This document shows positions 22,444-33,299 of a stretch of DNA of 64,000 nt, in pieces (positions within the stretch are counted from its first letter, which is position 1; each line of letters opens with the position of its first letter). The notes beneath the pieces are model-generated. The model saw only the letters and a list, made by a program, of their open reading frames with translations, was not told where the DNA came from and did no database searches. The position numbers were made by a program, and so were the translations under genes. Source of the stretch: Fusarium oxysporum f. sp. lycopersici 4287 (taxonomy: Eukaryota; Ascomycota; Sordariomycetes; Hypocreales; Nectriaceae); contig NC_030991.1 in the NCBI RefSeq assembly GCF_000149955.1, positions 1,765,113 through 1,829,112 of the forward strand, read 5' to 3'.

Positions 22444-23072
22444 ATGGCAGTCACCAGAAGCTCTAGGACGCCTTCATCTACATCGTATTCAAAGAAGGTC
22501 AAACCTTGCCATGTTCACAATGAGTCGCCTACCAATTCGCCCAAGTCCATCTCGATCGAGCCGAGACCGCCACGATATCCTTTTCACCATCCAGAACGCA
22601 GAAGACCTGAGCAAGATGTGACCTTTCACCCTACAGGAGCCAGACCTACCCGATCTTCGAAGAAGCTACCAGCCATACCGACAAACTCTGCTGTTGATCT
22701 CAGCCAGCCAGATCACATCGCCACAGGAACTCAGATCGTTCCCAGCATCGCGAGCGACCGTGCAAGCCCACTTGTAAATACCGGGCCAAACGTCCCATAA
22801 GAAATCTCAAAAGGTTTAACATGGCATGGACACGTTCCGCCAACAAGACTTTGGACATATGGGAAAGCTGGGGTGCCACCGATAAGGGGTTGCCAAAGAA
22901 GATGAAGCGCAACGCTGCTCTTGTGACCGCAACCATTCAGACTTCCCATTATTTTATTAAGCATTTTGAAGATGTGGGAGGAGATAATACACCAAAGCTG
23001 TACAAGCACGAGACCATTCAGCGGCTAAATGAGAGTGTATTAAGGTGGCCACCGAGGCTTCCGATAGTATGA
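22444..23072 (+). CDS. Possible hypothetical gene(s), no recognised family
   Basis: Two neighbouring open frames, 22165-22800 (an inner ATG at 22444 gives 118 aa) and 22821-23072 (83 aa), read in the same direction and are 20 bp apart. The first product is basic, rich in Ser, Pro and Arg (KSISIEPRPPRYPFHHPERR); the second has an amphipathic helical stretch (LVTATIQTSHYFIKHFEDVG). I found no convincing intron joining them. Base composition is coding-like, but I recognise no domain, and both could be spurious. Confidence 0.3.
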
Positions 23073-23422
23073 TGATTCATAATTTGGGTGCTGGGTCATG
23101 TATTTTAGGGAATTTACGTACTGAAATGCGATTTGTGTGTTGTCAGATAACCAACCGGCAGCAAGAACAGGTGATTACGATAATGCCTAATCGAAAGACT
23201 CGCCTCGTGGAACTAAGAGGTTATCGGATTACTCTGTCAATTCTCAAACATTGCAAGTCTGCACTCACTCAGTTCCAAATCCAAGCCTCTAACGGTCCTC
23301 CAGAGGTCTTCCTGAAGCTGTGATCATTAGAGCTCTACAATATGAGGGCAGGAAGGTTTCAATTCTCAGTTAACCAAAGATTCCTAAATACATGAAGTGA
23401 CCGTAAATGAATAGTCAGTAAG
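23073..23422. other. Intergenic, 3' side of the Nup98-like gene
   Basis: No gene recognised. In particular no Nup96-like coding sequence is visible after the stop of the Nup98-like gene. Confidence 0.6.
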
Positions 23423-26228
23423 TTAATTATTGTATATGATTTGATTGTAGGTCGAGAAATGATTGACTGAAAACGTCCAGGTTCCGTCCTCCTCATTGTA
23501 ACTCTCAAATCTCGTTCCCTCAACGCTTTTCAGGCGCTCAATATGGTTCGCCACTTGACGCTTGGCCTCTTCCTCCGACAGACCTTTTCCTTTTGTCTTC
23601 TTTCGAGGCCACGAATTTTCCAAGGAAATTGAAGCAGGGACATTAAAGCCCTCACCAGGAGGGGGCTTGAGTCCAAAGGAGTCGGGGTAGACCGTTGCTG
23701 ATCGACTTTCAAGTATGACAAGACCACCGAGCAAACTCTCAAGATCAATGCCCGTAAAGTCAATTGGATGTTTGAAGCGAATGACACCAACGTTCTCCCG
23801 GCCAATGATCAAGTCTGTCACCCTTTTGCGCTGATCTTTGTTCATAGCAAGAATATCTTCCTTTGAAGGTAGTATCCAGTACTCCCCGGCGGGAATTGGC
23901 TGCCGTACTTTCATCGTTTTGTTTTGTTCCACATCCACTCCGTGGTCTGATATTACCAGAGCGTTACCTGGACTGGGTGGACTACTAGCTTGTTCGCTGC
24001 TCTCAGTTGTAGTGCCTGGCGCTTTGATCTTTGCCCCTCCTTCCCTACCGGGGTCGACAAGGTCAGTTGATGCCGTTGTGCCGATACTCTCTTTTTGACC
24101 CCTGCGCTTGGAAGAACTCACGAATAGATCTCGACCTCGGTCTTGGTTAATTTCGAGTGTCTTTAACTGCTTGGAGATCTGTGAGAGGGATTTCTCGACT
24201 GTGCTCAAGCCCTTTCTATGGCCGCCGGTTGATATTGTGTCTTCACTGGTGCGACGTTGGTCAGAGCCGCCTCTAGACGGGCTCCTGATCAGTTCATCGC
24301 CTAGATCTGGGGGACGCATCCAGTCGGAGCTCAGAGGTCTTTTTTTGACTGGGTATGACGCGGGATACAACCCGTGACGAAAGCCGGACTTAGGAGAGCC
24401 TTGGGGCACATGACGAGGTGCGAATATAGGGCTTCTAAAAGAAAATCCAGCTGGTACGGATTGACTTCTGAGTTTACCCTTGCTTGCCCGCCGCACGGCC
24501 AGCGGGCCTTGGTCCTGCTGTTGCTGTTTCTCCTCTGTCGTCAAGAATAACCAAGGTGGTCCGTAGGCAGTAATTTCGTCAATTTTCGCGACCAACTGTG
24601 GTTGAATGGTTGCGCGAGTAGCATCTTGTAAGGGTTGCTGAATGAGCCTTGTGTCACTGGAAGGCCTTCTAGGAACCTGGTAATAAGGAGAGCTAGTCTG
24701 TCCATACTGAGTCTGTTGACCAAATGATTGAGGAACTTGAACTCGACTAACTGGCATCTCTGTGCTAGGGAGTTGTGTTGCCAGCTGCCCAGGCTGAGTA
24801 GTTGCGTACCTCTCAGTAACCCAAGGTCTTTGACTTGTGCTTGAGGGCCCTGAAAGAGCGGATACTTGGGTAGCCGCAGAAGCAAATGGATTAGGAGCAG
24901 TGCTCAAATCTGTCCTAAAGGTAGATCCCGTAGGCGGCTGGCTACTGCTTGGCTTTTTTGCTTCAGCAAAAGACGTCGATCCTTGTGCTTGTTGTTGACC
25001 CTGGGCCTGGAAAATGGAAGGACCCGACCACGAAGTGCAACTCTCTTTTGGAGCACTAGCATAACAGGGTCGAGCAAAACCGAATCCCGGGCTTCCAGAA
25101 ACTCCGAAATCTCTTTGGCTGCTTGTTAGCCTTTGAAAACCGTGGGGTTGAGTCCCAAACACATTTGGACCCTGAGACTTTTGACCCCAGACGAAGGTTT
25201 CGCCGGCCTTAGCCTGTCCAAAGGGCGAAGTGGTGGTAGGAACGGATCCAAAGCCAGTTGCACCAGTTGGTTTGGCTCCAAAACCAGTGCCAAACGCCCC
25301 CTGTTGGGAGCCCATTCCAAAAACCTGAGGTGGACCAGAAGCACTTCTCTGCATTGATGTACCATAACCAGTTCCAAAGCTTGGGCCACCGAACCCAAAT
25401 GATGAACCGTAACGGTGACCGAGGGCATAATCTGCAAGCCTCAGCTCTTCTTGGGAGGAGTTTTGGTATGGACCTTGGAAGCAAAGATTTTGATACGAAC
25501 ACTTCTGCCGGCTGCCCAGCTCACTTTCCACAAATGGAGAGAACAGTTGCTTCGAGGTATCCGGCACAGGCTTGCCCCAGGCCCAACCCCCAAAGGGCTG
25601 GCTCGGAGCCCCAAACGCGGACATGGTTGGGGCCCTAAATCCTGTCGGAGCGTTTGAACCGAACTGAGTCGTCTTTGGGCTCATACTTGTACCGAAGTCC
25701 GTTTCCATGGCGCTTGAACCAAAGGACTTGACCCCAAATCCAGTCGAACCAAAAGTATTAGTGGCAGTGCCTCTGCTAGTGGCAAAGATTCCTGGCGTAC
25801 TGGTAGTAGTTGTCACGGGTGGGAATGCGGCCGCCGAGCTCGTCGACCGGGTCCCGAAGGAAGTGGCGGGATCTGATAATGGGGCCTTAGTATTATAAAT
25901 TCTGAAACAGGAGGTTTCTCTATCGTAGTTTGCACCATACGACAGATAGCGTTGAAAGGGTCTTACTGCCAGAAGTTTCATAAGACGATCTGATTGTGGC
26001 ATCAAAAGATCCAGTAGAAGATGGCGCACCGGAACCAAGAGTCCAGCCACCGGGACCTATGATCCGTCAATTACTGAAGCAACAAAGGTGTTGCTGCTCT
26101 ACGAAAGGGAGAGTAAGCTCGCAGGATGATGTCTTACGGTTAGAGTCGGAGATGTTCGACCCGAATGCGCCAAAGCCGGCCGGGCGCTGTTGCGATAACC
26201 CGAAAGGCTTCTCACCAAATCCAGACAT
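23423..26228 (-). CDS. Nup98/Nup145N-like FG nucleoporin with autoproteolytic domain, lacking a Nup96 half
   Basis: I read three exons: 26228-26138, 26056-25967 and 25872-23423, introns 81 and 94 nt (donors GTAAGA; acceptors CATAG and ATTATCAG after a TACTAA-type branch site). The product is about 876 aa. It starts MSGFGEKPFGLSQQRPAGFG, the usual FG start. About residues 1-400 are FG repeats (FGTGYG, TGFGVKSFG), followed by a basic linker and the autoproteolytic domain: GEYWILPSKEDILAMNKDQR, ESRSATVYPDSFGLKPPPGE, NVPASISLENSWP, and the cleavage motif HFS in NHFSTYNQ. The protein stops nine residues after the Ser, so only a very short tail would be released. In most filamentous fungi the homologue continues into Nup96. 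Its role would be as a permeability-barrier or mRNA-export nucleoporin at the pore. Confidence 0.82.
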
Positions 26229-26703
26229 TTCGAAAAGTGGATTGCATTCACCGTCGTAAGAAGTGGCTTGAACTTATGTTTGAACCAACTGAAAAATTGA
26301 AGGGGCATGTCCCTCAAACATAAAATCACAACTATGATCTGACGCTCGCAGATGGAGCAAAAGAAGCTCTTGAGATCCGTTTAGAAATGCAGCCATGATC
26401 TGATGTTTGGACCTAGGTTGCGCTATTACCTCCCGTTGACAGTGTGCTGGCCTAAGATTGGTGCCACAGCCTCCGGGCTTATGTCACATGTATCCAACAA
26501 TTGTTAATTACGGTAACGCGCAGCAACACAGTGCGTCGGCTCTATAACGTTTACAAATCGTCATATGTACGTATTTCCAGTATGCTGGTTTTGACAAGGA
26601 TACTGATGGACCTTGCCCCGACTCTTGAAAGTAATATTGGATGATAACAAACTACAGTTTCTCCTCTGTCCTCTCCACCTCGCCGATCATTCATTCAATC
26701 ATC
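26229..26703. promoter_or_regulatory. Divergent intergenic promoter between the Nup98-like and BTB genes
   Basis: These 475 bp separate two start codons on opposite strands and should carry both promoters. Pyrimidine-rich stretches precede the BTB start (CTCCTCTGTCCTCTCCACCT near 26655-26680), as is common for fungal core promoters. I did not recognise a specific factor site. Confidence 0.5.
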
Positions 26704-27548
26704 ATGGCCACACTCTCCTATGAGAAGTAATGATGATATTGCCCTAATTCTTCAGTGGTTCTAATAATTGAGATAGTATTCTCCAATCTGACTTTTTCAA
26801 GTTCATCGTCGGCCGCGAGAAGAAACAATTCTTCATGCACAGCTGCATCGTTGCCTGTCAGTCAAAGTCTCTCGAAAAGCTCATCAATGGAGACATGAAG
26901 GAAGCCAACGATCGTTGTGTAGTATGGCCTGATGTTGACTCGGATACGTTCATTCGATTTAGCCAGTATGCATACACTGGGGATTATCAGGCTGCACCAC
27001 GTCAGACTCGGGATCACACGACAATCGGAGAGCCCTCCCCCACTGGAAGCAATTTTCCGTCCCAAAAGATCACAAGAATCAAGAAAAAGAAGCCGTCAAT
27101 GTTTGGTCCCGAAGATCTTACGCCTTTGAATGATAAAGACCTGTGGGCTCAGTTCAAGAAGCTTTATCCAGACGCGGCCACAGACCAAGAAGCAGAAACC
27201 AATGCCCCTGAGGATGACTTCTCGGTTATTTTTCTTTCCCATGCACGCCTGTATGTCTTTGCTGATTGTTATGATATTTCTGCATTAAAAGTCCTGTGCC
27301 TTCGCAAACTGCAGCAAATCCTAGTAAAATTCACGGTGCACGAGGAAGCAATCGACGACATAATTCGATTAGTGCGATTCTGTTATGAAAATACTCTTGA
27401 ATCTGACGAGATGAGAGGCTTGGTGGATATGTATACAGCTTGCAAAGCGGTTGAACTGTGGCGGAGCCAATTGTTTCAACGTTTGGTAATGGATACGAGT
27501 GAATATGCTTGGGGATTTATATCAGAGATTTTGAAGCGCGTTGATTGA
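26704..27548 (+). CDS. BTB/POZ-domain protein, 264 aa
   Basis: Two exons, 26704-26726 and 26777-27548, with a 50-nt intron (donor GTAATG, branch CTAATAATTG, acceptor GATAG). Splicing gives MATLSYENILQSDFFKFIVG joined to REKKQFFMHSCIVACQSKSL, which completes a BTB fold: the F-x-V-G-x-E-K...F-x-x-H-x-x-x-x-x-x-x-S pattern and D-x-D-x-x-T-F-x-R-F-x-x-Y-x-Y-T-G-D-Y. BTB domains dimerise and often recruit targets to Cul3 ubiquitin ligases. The remainder (residues about 110-264) is a helical region (LYVFADCYDISALKVLCLRK) as in many fungal stand-alone BTB proteins. Partner unknown. Confidence 0.85.
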
Positions 27549-28177
27549 AGGTTGGTCAAGACTTATAGAGTAGTCAACAATTATAGTAGCTTGACTTCTC
27601 TGGACAGGTTCTGAGTGGTTTGAGACATTGTGCTTATGACATTTCTGACCAGGGCGAGGTCGTGAACGTGGATGAATTTGGTGCTTAAACCATTGAATCA
27701 ACTTTACTTGTAGAGCGGCAAACCGGATCACCCTACGAGTATTTTGTGCCACTGATAAGGGGGTAAGCCCATTACTGGTCATCCTGTAAGCCTCTTAGGC
27801 GCAAGTATGACAGTATAAGGACGTAGGCATATTGAATAGCTGTTGGTAGCAGAGCCTAAGGGTCCGGCCATTAGTAGCTGAGGTTTCATGAAGTAAGGAA
27901 TAGTGGTAGAAGGCTACTCACAACGGGAAAGTGATAGAAGATGGGGAATTCCTTGATTATGCTCATAAGCTTCCCTCTACTCATAGGAGAGCCAGATTAC
28001 TGATTATCTTAAAACCTTTGACAGGTACAAAGGTGTCGGCCTACGGAGGTCAGCAAATTGACTGGCTCCTAGTAGCGGATGTATGATGACGCAAGGGATA
28101 GTAATATGCGGACATTAGTAGTGAAAGGGGTAACAAAGTAGGGGGGATAGCTGCTCATCCCCATAAGCTTCACATAA
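27549..28177. other. Intergenic, no gene recognised
   Basis: Short open frames only. Sits between the BTB gene and the decayed Fot1-like element. Confidence 0.5.
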
Positions 28178-28178
28178 G

Positions 28179-30182
28179 CAGTGCCCCACCTAACGGACCA
28201 CCAAAATTTCAATCTTCCCACACAAACTCTGAATTTTCAAGTACATCGCATTCAGCCAGGAACGAATATATTCACAAAACCATACATATATTGTATAGCA
28301 GTTTTCATGAATTTTCAATATCCGCTTGACTTTTCCCCGCTCCGCCTCGTACCTCATGGCCTAGTTCTCTGACCCTTTGAAACTTTTCGCATTTCGCCTC
28401 ATCTATCCTACGCGACTCCATCCATTTAAGCCGAGTTTTCACCTAATTTCCTTATGAGAATTCCTCTCGTACTGGTTCGCCATGTTTATACCAGAGACGA
28501 AGTAGCTGAGGCAATACTCGATATTACTGATAGAGGCCTGTCACGGATGGGGGCGGCCAAGAAACGTGGAGTACCTCGGTCGACCCTTACTGCGGGACTT
28601 TCCGGTCAAGCGAGCAGGAATGAACGGATCCAGGCCCACCATTGTTTTCAACAGAGCCAGGAGGAGACGCTTATTCGTTGGGTGCTGCGACAAGAGTCTC
28701 TGGGCTATGCTCCCTCGCACAGCCAGCTCCGCGCCTGTGTCGAGGCCATCCTCAAACAACAAGGCGATAACAAACCTTTAGGCAAGCACTGGACCACCAG
28801 GTTCGTCAAACGTCACCCAAAACTATCTACCAAGATTGGAAAACGTCAAGCCGCCAGGTTTGACGGCTTTACTCCGAAAGCGGTCAATTGGTACTTCGAT
28901 ATCCGGGAGAACGAGTACGGCTGGATCAAGCCTGAGAACACAGTTAACGTGGGCGAGGGCGGTATAATGGCGGGTTTCAGTAAGTCTTCTATAAGTACTC
29001 TGTAGGCTTTTATAGGGCATAACTAATTGGTTGTCCATGAGGCCTGGACAGCCTCGTAATCGGGAGCTCTGACCCGAAGAAGAAGGCGATGTTGAAAGGC
29101 GTCCAGTCGCGCACGTGGACCCCGTTTATTGAGGCTGTCACCGCAACCGGTCGCGCTTTAAAACTGGGAATTATCTTTAAAGGAAAGAAGCTGCAGAAGC
29201 AGTGGTTCTTTAACGAATTCGAATTGATAGCCGAGTGGCACTACATCACATCACCGAACGGCTGGACAGACAACCATATTGCTCTCAAGTGGTTGAAGGG
29301 CGTTTATCTACCACAAACGGAGCCTCGCGATGCATCGGATGCGATACTTATTATCCTTGACGGTCACGGGAGCCATGCGCAGGTGAGAATTTCGGTGTTT
29401 TCGCCGCTGAGTCACCCGCTATAGGGTCGCTGACGAGCAGTCAGGACGAGTGGATGGCTACGTGCTTTCTGAACAACGTCTACTGCTGTTACTTACCAGC
29501 ACATTGTTCGGGCATACGCGAAAGCCAGGGAGGCGGCCATGAGGAAGGAGATTATTTTATCCGGCTGAAGGTTTACTGGAAATTGGCCTATCAACCGTCA
29601 CAAAGCTCTAACACATCCTGAAATTCAACCGGACAAAGAAACACTGCTGGAACAGTTCCAGACACCGAGCCCTCCTCCACTGCCCTGAGATGATACGCCG
29701 AAAACGAGTCGGCAAGTGAGGGAAATGGCCAAACACCGAAGCCGTCCGACCAAGCGGAAGTACAGTAAGATCGCAAAGGGGTTAGAAGCTTTAGAGATGA
29801 AGGTGGCCGTTCAGAATGCGCGGATTACTGGCCTCGAGGAGCAGATGGCTCAGCTGCGACGAGGGAAGAAAAGAAAGGCGGTACCAAACCCGAACCGACG
29901 ATCCATGGCTCTGGCGGAGGCTCTAGTGGCTGGAAAATCTCTTCATGACTCAAAGGAGGCAGAAATAAAGGTAGATGTGGATGAGGAGGTCGAGTCGGTG
30001 ATTGAGGTGGGTGTCAGGTCAGAGGACGAACGTGAGGACTACGGTCGTAACAAAGCACTGCCAGCGCACACGGAGCGGTCGGGAGGTCAAAAAGCGCGCA
30101 GAGAGTAGAATTCAAGCAATTCTCCATAGAAAATCCAAGTGGCTTCATTTTTAATGGACAAGGTGGTTGGTTTCTGCGTGCA
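28179..30182 (+). mobile_element. Decayed Fot1-like element related to 14261-16466
   Basis: The left end CAGTGCCCCACCTAACGGAC (28179) resembles the ends of the intact element. On the right, GGTGGTTGGTTTCTGCGTGC (30161-30180) is a poor inverted match. The ends are therefore approximate and I cannot confirm a TA duplication. The coding part shares exon order with the intact relative. Confidence 0.55.
28454..30108 (+). pseudogene. Fot1-like transposase pseudogene, catalytic Asp lost and internal deletion
   Basis: The same three-exon plan as the intact relative is readable. Exon 1 (to about 28979) ends ENTVNVGEGGIMAGF, so the first catalytic Asp is Gly (codon 28952-28954, GGC). Exon 2 (about 29045-29380) reads LDSLVIGSSDPKKKAMLKGV to ILDGHGSHAQ with the second Asp present. 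Exon 3 begins DEWMATCFLNNVYCCYLPAH and then jumps, at about 29507, to a frame matching the relative about 40 residues later, deleting the third catalytic Asp; frameshifts follow. The C-terminal coiled coil (29725-30108) is open. The gene cannot encode an active enzyme. Confidence 0.82.
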
Positions 30183-30344
30183 CCAAATATTAGATTTGGC
30201 ATGGGGCGATGAATTTTGTGCTATTCTTCAAGTGGTGGGGGGATGGTAATCGACTCTGAGATTTTATCGACTACCGTACGAGGTTCCATCAAAATGATTT
30301 TAAAATAATTACCTGCAAGTGTGACAATTCCCAGACACAATGTC

Positions 30345-31410
30345 TCACAGCCACCAATCATTTTGGATCCACTCAATCCTGTCCTTTAAGTGCTTCGCTG
30401 ATGCTGCTATAGCCCATTGCTCCTGATCGTCCAAAGACAGGTGCATGGTGCTCAGAATGACTTTCCTTCCAATGATAGCAGGCATGCTCAGACAGCAATC
30501 GAACTGAGGTTGGTAATGGCAGACAGGGATGATTTCACGCTTGTCCAAGAGAATATAACAGCATAAGTTTGCAGCTACAGAGGCAATTCCGAATGGGGCT
30601 GAGCCTTTACCTCGGATGATGACTTGGGATCGATGCTTGCAGATGCTGTCGATTCTTGTATGATCAAGAGTGCTAAACATCTGGATCTCAGAAATGGGGA
30701 CAGCACCAACAGTTGCCGTCGACCATGCAGTAACTTGGTCTTCTCCGTGAACACCAACCACAAAAACACCTATGGAAGAGGGGGAGACCTGAAAGTTAGG
30801 TAATTAGCCACCAGAGGCAGGAACAAAGAGTGCTGCAGTGGTGAGTACTCACCGAACCTCGAGACGCAACCATTCCGCGTAGCCTGGAAGTATCCAGAGA
30901 GGTTCCTGAACCTATGACTTGAGATTTGGGAAGCCCAGACATTTCCTGAGCGATGGAAGTGAGCAGATCAACAGGGTTTGCAATGACGAGCATAATCGTG
31001 TCAGATCGGAAAGGCTTCATTGCATCCATGACTTCCCGGATCATGAAGGTGTTCCGAGATGTGTAGTCGGCAGTAGTTTGGCCTATCGGAAGCAAAGTGA
31101 GCATGGAATCCAAGAGATTACAGGTGAGTATGACGCTTGTTCATCCTGTACCTAATGTGCGCTTGGATGCGGCGGTGATGACCACGATATCACTCTGGGC
31201 CGTCTCCCGGAACGTGGCAGCTCGCACCCGTGTGCTGCCACCAGTGCTGTAGGCCACATCCGAGAGATCTTCGACTTGAGCGTTTCTCAAGGTCAAGTCA
31301 AGGTCAACGAGAAGCAACTCGCTAGCGATGGAGCCCAGTGTTAGATTGTAGGCGATGGCCCCGCCAACTTCGCCGACGCCGACGATTGCGATTCGAGAAC
31401 TCGAGTCCAT
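30345..31410 (-). CDS. L-lactate/malate dehydrogenase-like protein, 310 aa, unusual active-site loop
   Basis: Three exons: 31410-31152, 31082-30853 and 30788-30345, introns 69 and 64 nt. The product has normal LDH length. Visible motifs: NAD-binding GVGEVG (11-16), ANPVDLLT (121-128), GSGTSLDTSR with Asp150 and Arg153, and HGED with the catalytic His177. In the mobile loop, aligned without gaps to the LDH pattern (G-A-N-Q-x-x-G-E-T-R), the sequence is AASKRTLGQTT: the pyruvate/oxaloacetate specificity position (Gln102 in the LDH numbering) is Arg84, as in malate dehydrogenase, while the conserved loop Arg109 is Thr90. The enzyme would be cytosolic and NAD-dependent; 2-hydroxy-acid specificity is uncertain. 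Exon 1 uses a GTACAG donor, less typical than its neighbours. Confidence 0.8.
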
Positions 31411-31699
31411 TGTGTGATTGGGTAAAAGAGGTTAGATCTCTCGTTCAGCGACACCTCCTCTTGTTGATTACCCGAGGTTGATGCTGTTCCTTATAAATAA
31501 GGCGAATGTCAGGCTCTTGGCAGTGAGATGAGTGGCGCAAATAGAGTTCGAGCACATTACCTGTTTTGTTGTATGTTCTGATATTTTACCTTCGTCACAG
31601 CAGGATAATATGAAACTGTGGCGTTCGGGTGTATAAGGGACGGAGAATTTGACAGACACATTCTGGGGCTTAGGGAAAACTAAGGAGACTACCATCGAA

Positions 31700-31718
31700 T
31701 ATGTATGTATGTATGTAT
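31700..31718. repeat. GTAT microsatellite
   Basis: About four to five GTAT units. Confidence 0.8.
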
Positions 31719-32165
31719 ATTTTTCGTCCGGGGGGCCGTAGGCCACAAAAGTCCCCTACTGGGGCACAGGACGTGCTGAGCTAGAGGAATTACAGTCTAT
31801 CTATACGCTAATTACAGAGATGTTTGGCCCTAACGGGGATTAGTCATCCGCTACGCGAGATTAGTCTTCCCCCCAGAGTCCAATTTCTGCGAACGCGTCA
31901 ACAAACTGCGCTCTATCCAGCATATCAACAGCACAAATGGCGCATCTTATCAAGCTTGCTACCCGTCAGCGGGATGATCAAGCGGGGTTGATGAATGACA
32001 GCCGCAAGGTAAGCCTGTTTTTAGGCGATCGTGAGCCTCTAAACGCGGTTGTCGCGGGGCTGCCTCCGAGTGATCGCAGTCGGATGGAGGGCGTATCAGC
32101 GCCTTCCATTTAGCTGCAAGCATATAAGAAAGAGGAAAGGTAACAAAAGAAACGTATTGAAAATA

Positions 32166-32191
32166 AAAAGAGAGAAAGAGAGAAAGAGAGA
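32166..32191. repeat. GA-rich simple repeat
   Basis: AGAGAGAAAG units, just 3' of the LINE scrap on the minus strand. Confidence 0.7.
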
Positions 32192-32218
32192 CGCGAGTGC
32201 TTCTCGAGTCGTGTTCGC

Positions 32219-32605
32219 CTAGTAGCGAGGGCAGATGTTTCCAAAGAACGCGCTGGCCTTGGATAGGTCGATATATTTGGTAAAGTCTTTTCCTATTGCT
32301 AGATTGACCGCTGCATTCGGTGAGGATGCAAGCCTCATCCGATGACGCGGCGGTATCTTTCTGCAGTAGAAGATGTGATCCGGTGCTTTGCGTCGGCCAC
32401 ATGAGCAGACTAGGCGTGCGTCGACATGGTCAAATCTCTCGTGATACGCAGCGAAGTCCCCGTGAAGGGATCTCGCTGCCAATAGATGGTGCAAGGCTGC
32501 GCGCGGGAGCGAAAGCTCCGGCGGGCAGCCTGTAGTCGCCTTGAGATTGAGCCTCTTATACTGCTCAGGGGCAGAGGTCGACAGACTACCATCGAATCCG
32601 TCCAA
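32219..32605 (-). pseudogene. LINE ORF2 C-terminal scrap (5'-truncated)
   Basis: One open frame encodes LPRAALHHLLAARSLHGDFA, then a Cys/His motif VCSCGRRKAPDHIFYCRK, the typical C-terminal end of fungal LINE ORF2 proteins after RNase H. No upstream domains remain, so this is a 5'-truncated insertion. It is not the same LINE family as 13800-20010, as the motif spacing and sequence differ. Confidence 0.75.
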
Positions 32606-33299
32606 GATTTAGTCTATGTAGGGTAATTGGTGTTTAGACAGAAAAGCAACAACATCGGATGATCTACGAACTTATCTACATGCGATAAAAGTCGAGCTAT
32701 TACAGGAGGGTGGCAAGTCTTCTGACCCCATACTGGGGCAAGCTCTTGTAACCTTATTGTACGTGGGGTCAAGCGGGGGCGAGATACCTGCTGAAAGGCT
32801 ATGCGCGTAACTGTTGAGCAGATTGCTGGGGTGTCACGTGCAGGCAGGGATACTTGAAGATTACGGGTCGAAGTGGCGAACCTTTCAAGAGGGCAGACAG
32901 ATTTAAAAAAAAAAAAAAAAAAACCACAACATGAATACACGAATCTGCATCAATGAACCGAATACATGTAATATCTGACACGTAGCAGTCCATGTATCTT
33001 CAAAGATCACGCGTCCCAACGGCGGCACATATAGGCCCCTTGATGCTAGTATCTGTAGAGAGTTCTGTTTCGTCTTGATAACTAATGTGGCGTGATGGTG
33101 AGGCAGAGGTTTATGTGGTATCCATCAGATCATAGGGCGGATCCAGCCAGAAGCACGGTACCACGCTCCAGACCCGAGTCCATACAGTACATGTTCCAGA
33201 ATTGAACAATAGCAGACACATAAGCCCAATCCAATGCATTTGTTATTTGACTTGGAAAGTGCTGAGGCTCGGATACATCCTACATTCACATATAAGCCG
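32606..33299. other. Intergenic, includes a dispersed repeat
   Basis: Contains a copy of a dispersed repeat (about 32825-33040, separate entry) with a run of 19 A. No gene recognised. Confidence 0.5.
32825..33040 (+). repeat. Dispersed repeat, copy 1
   Basis: Shares order of blocks with 46838-47006 and, in part, 49153-49210: GCTGGGGTxTCACGTGCA, then GATTTAAAA, CACAACxTGAATACACxAATCT, CCGAATAxAxGTAAT and CTGACA. In this copy the A-run is expanded to about 19 bases. Confidence 0.7.

Larger units (their letters stand above)
31411..32218. other. Intergenic: LDH-like promoter, microsatellite and LINE 3' region
   Basis: The first part holds the promoter of the minus-strand LDH-like gene. A GTAT microsatellite lies at about 31700-31718. 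From about 31950 to 32218 the sequence is probably the 3' untranslated part of the LINE scrap that follows, including a GA-rich run at 32166-32191. Confidence 0.5.

Noticed and set aside
25126..25657. Several overlapping frames inside the Nup98-like gene
   Set aside because: FG-repeat DNA is low in stops in other frames; only the main frame has the autoproteolytic domain.
32904..32922. A19 run as a poly-A tail of a LINE
   Set aside because: Other copies of the surrounding dispersed repeat have only four A at the same place with sequence continuing on both sides, so it is an expanded internal run.
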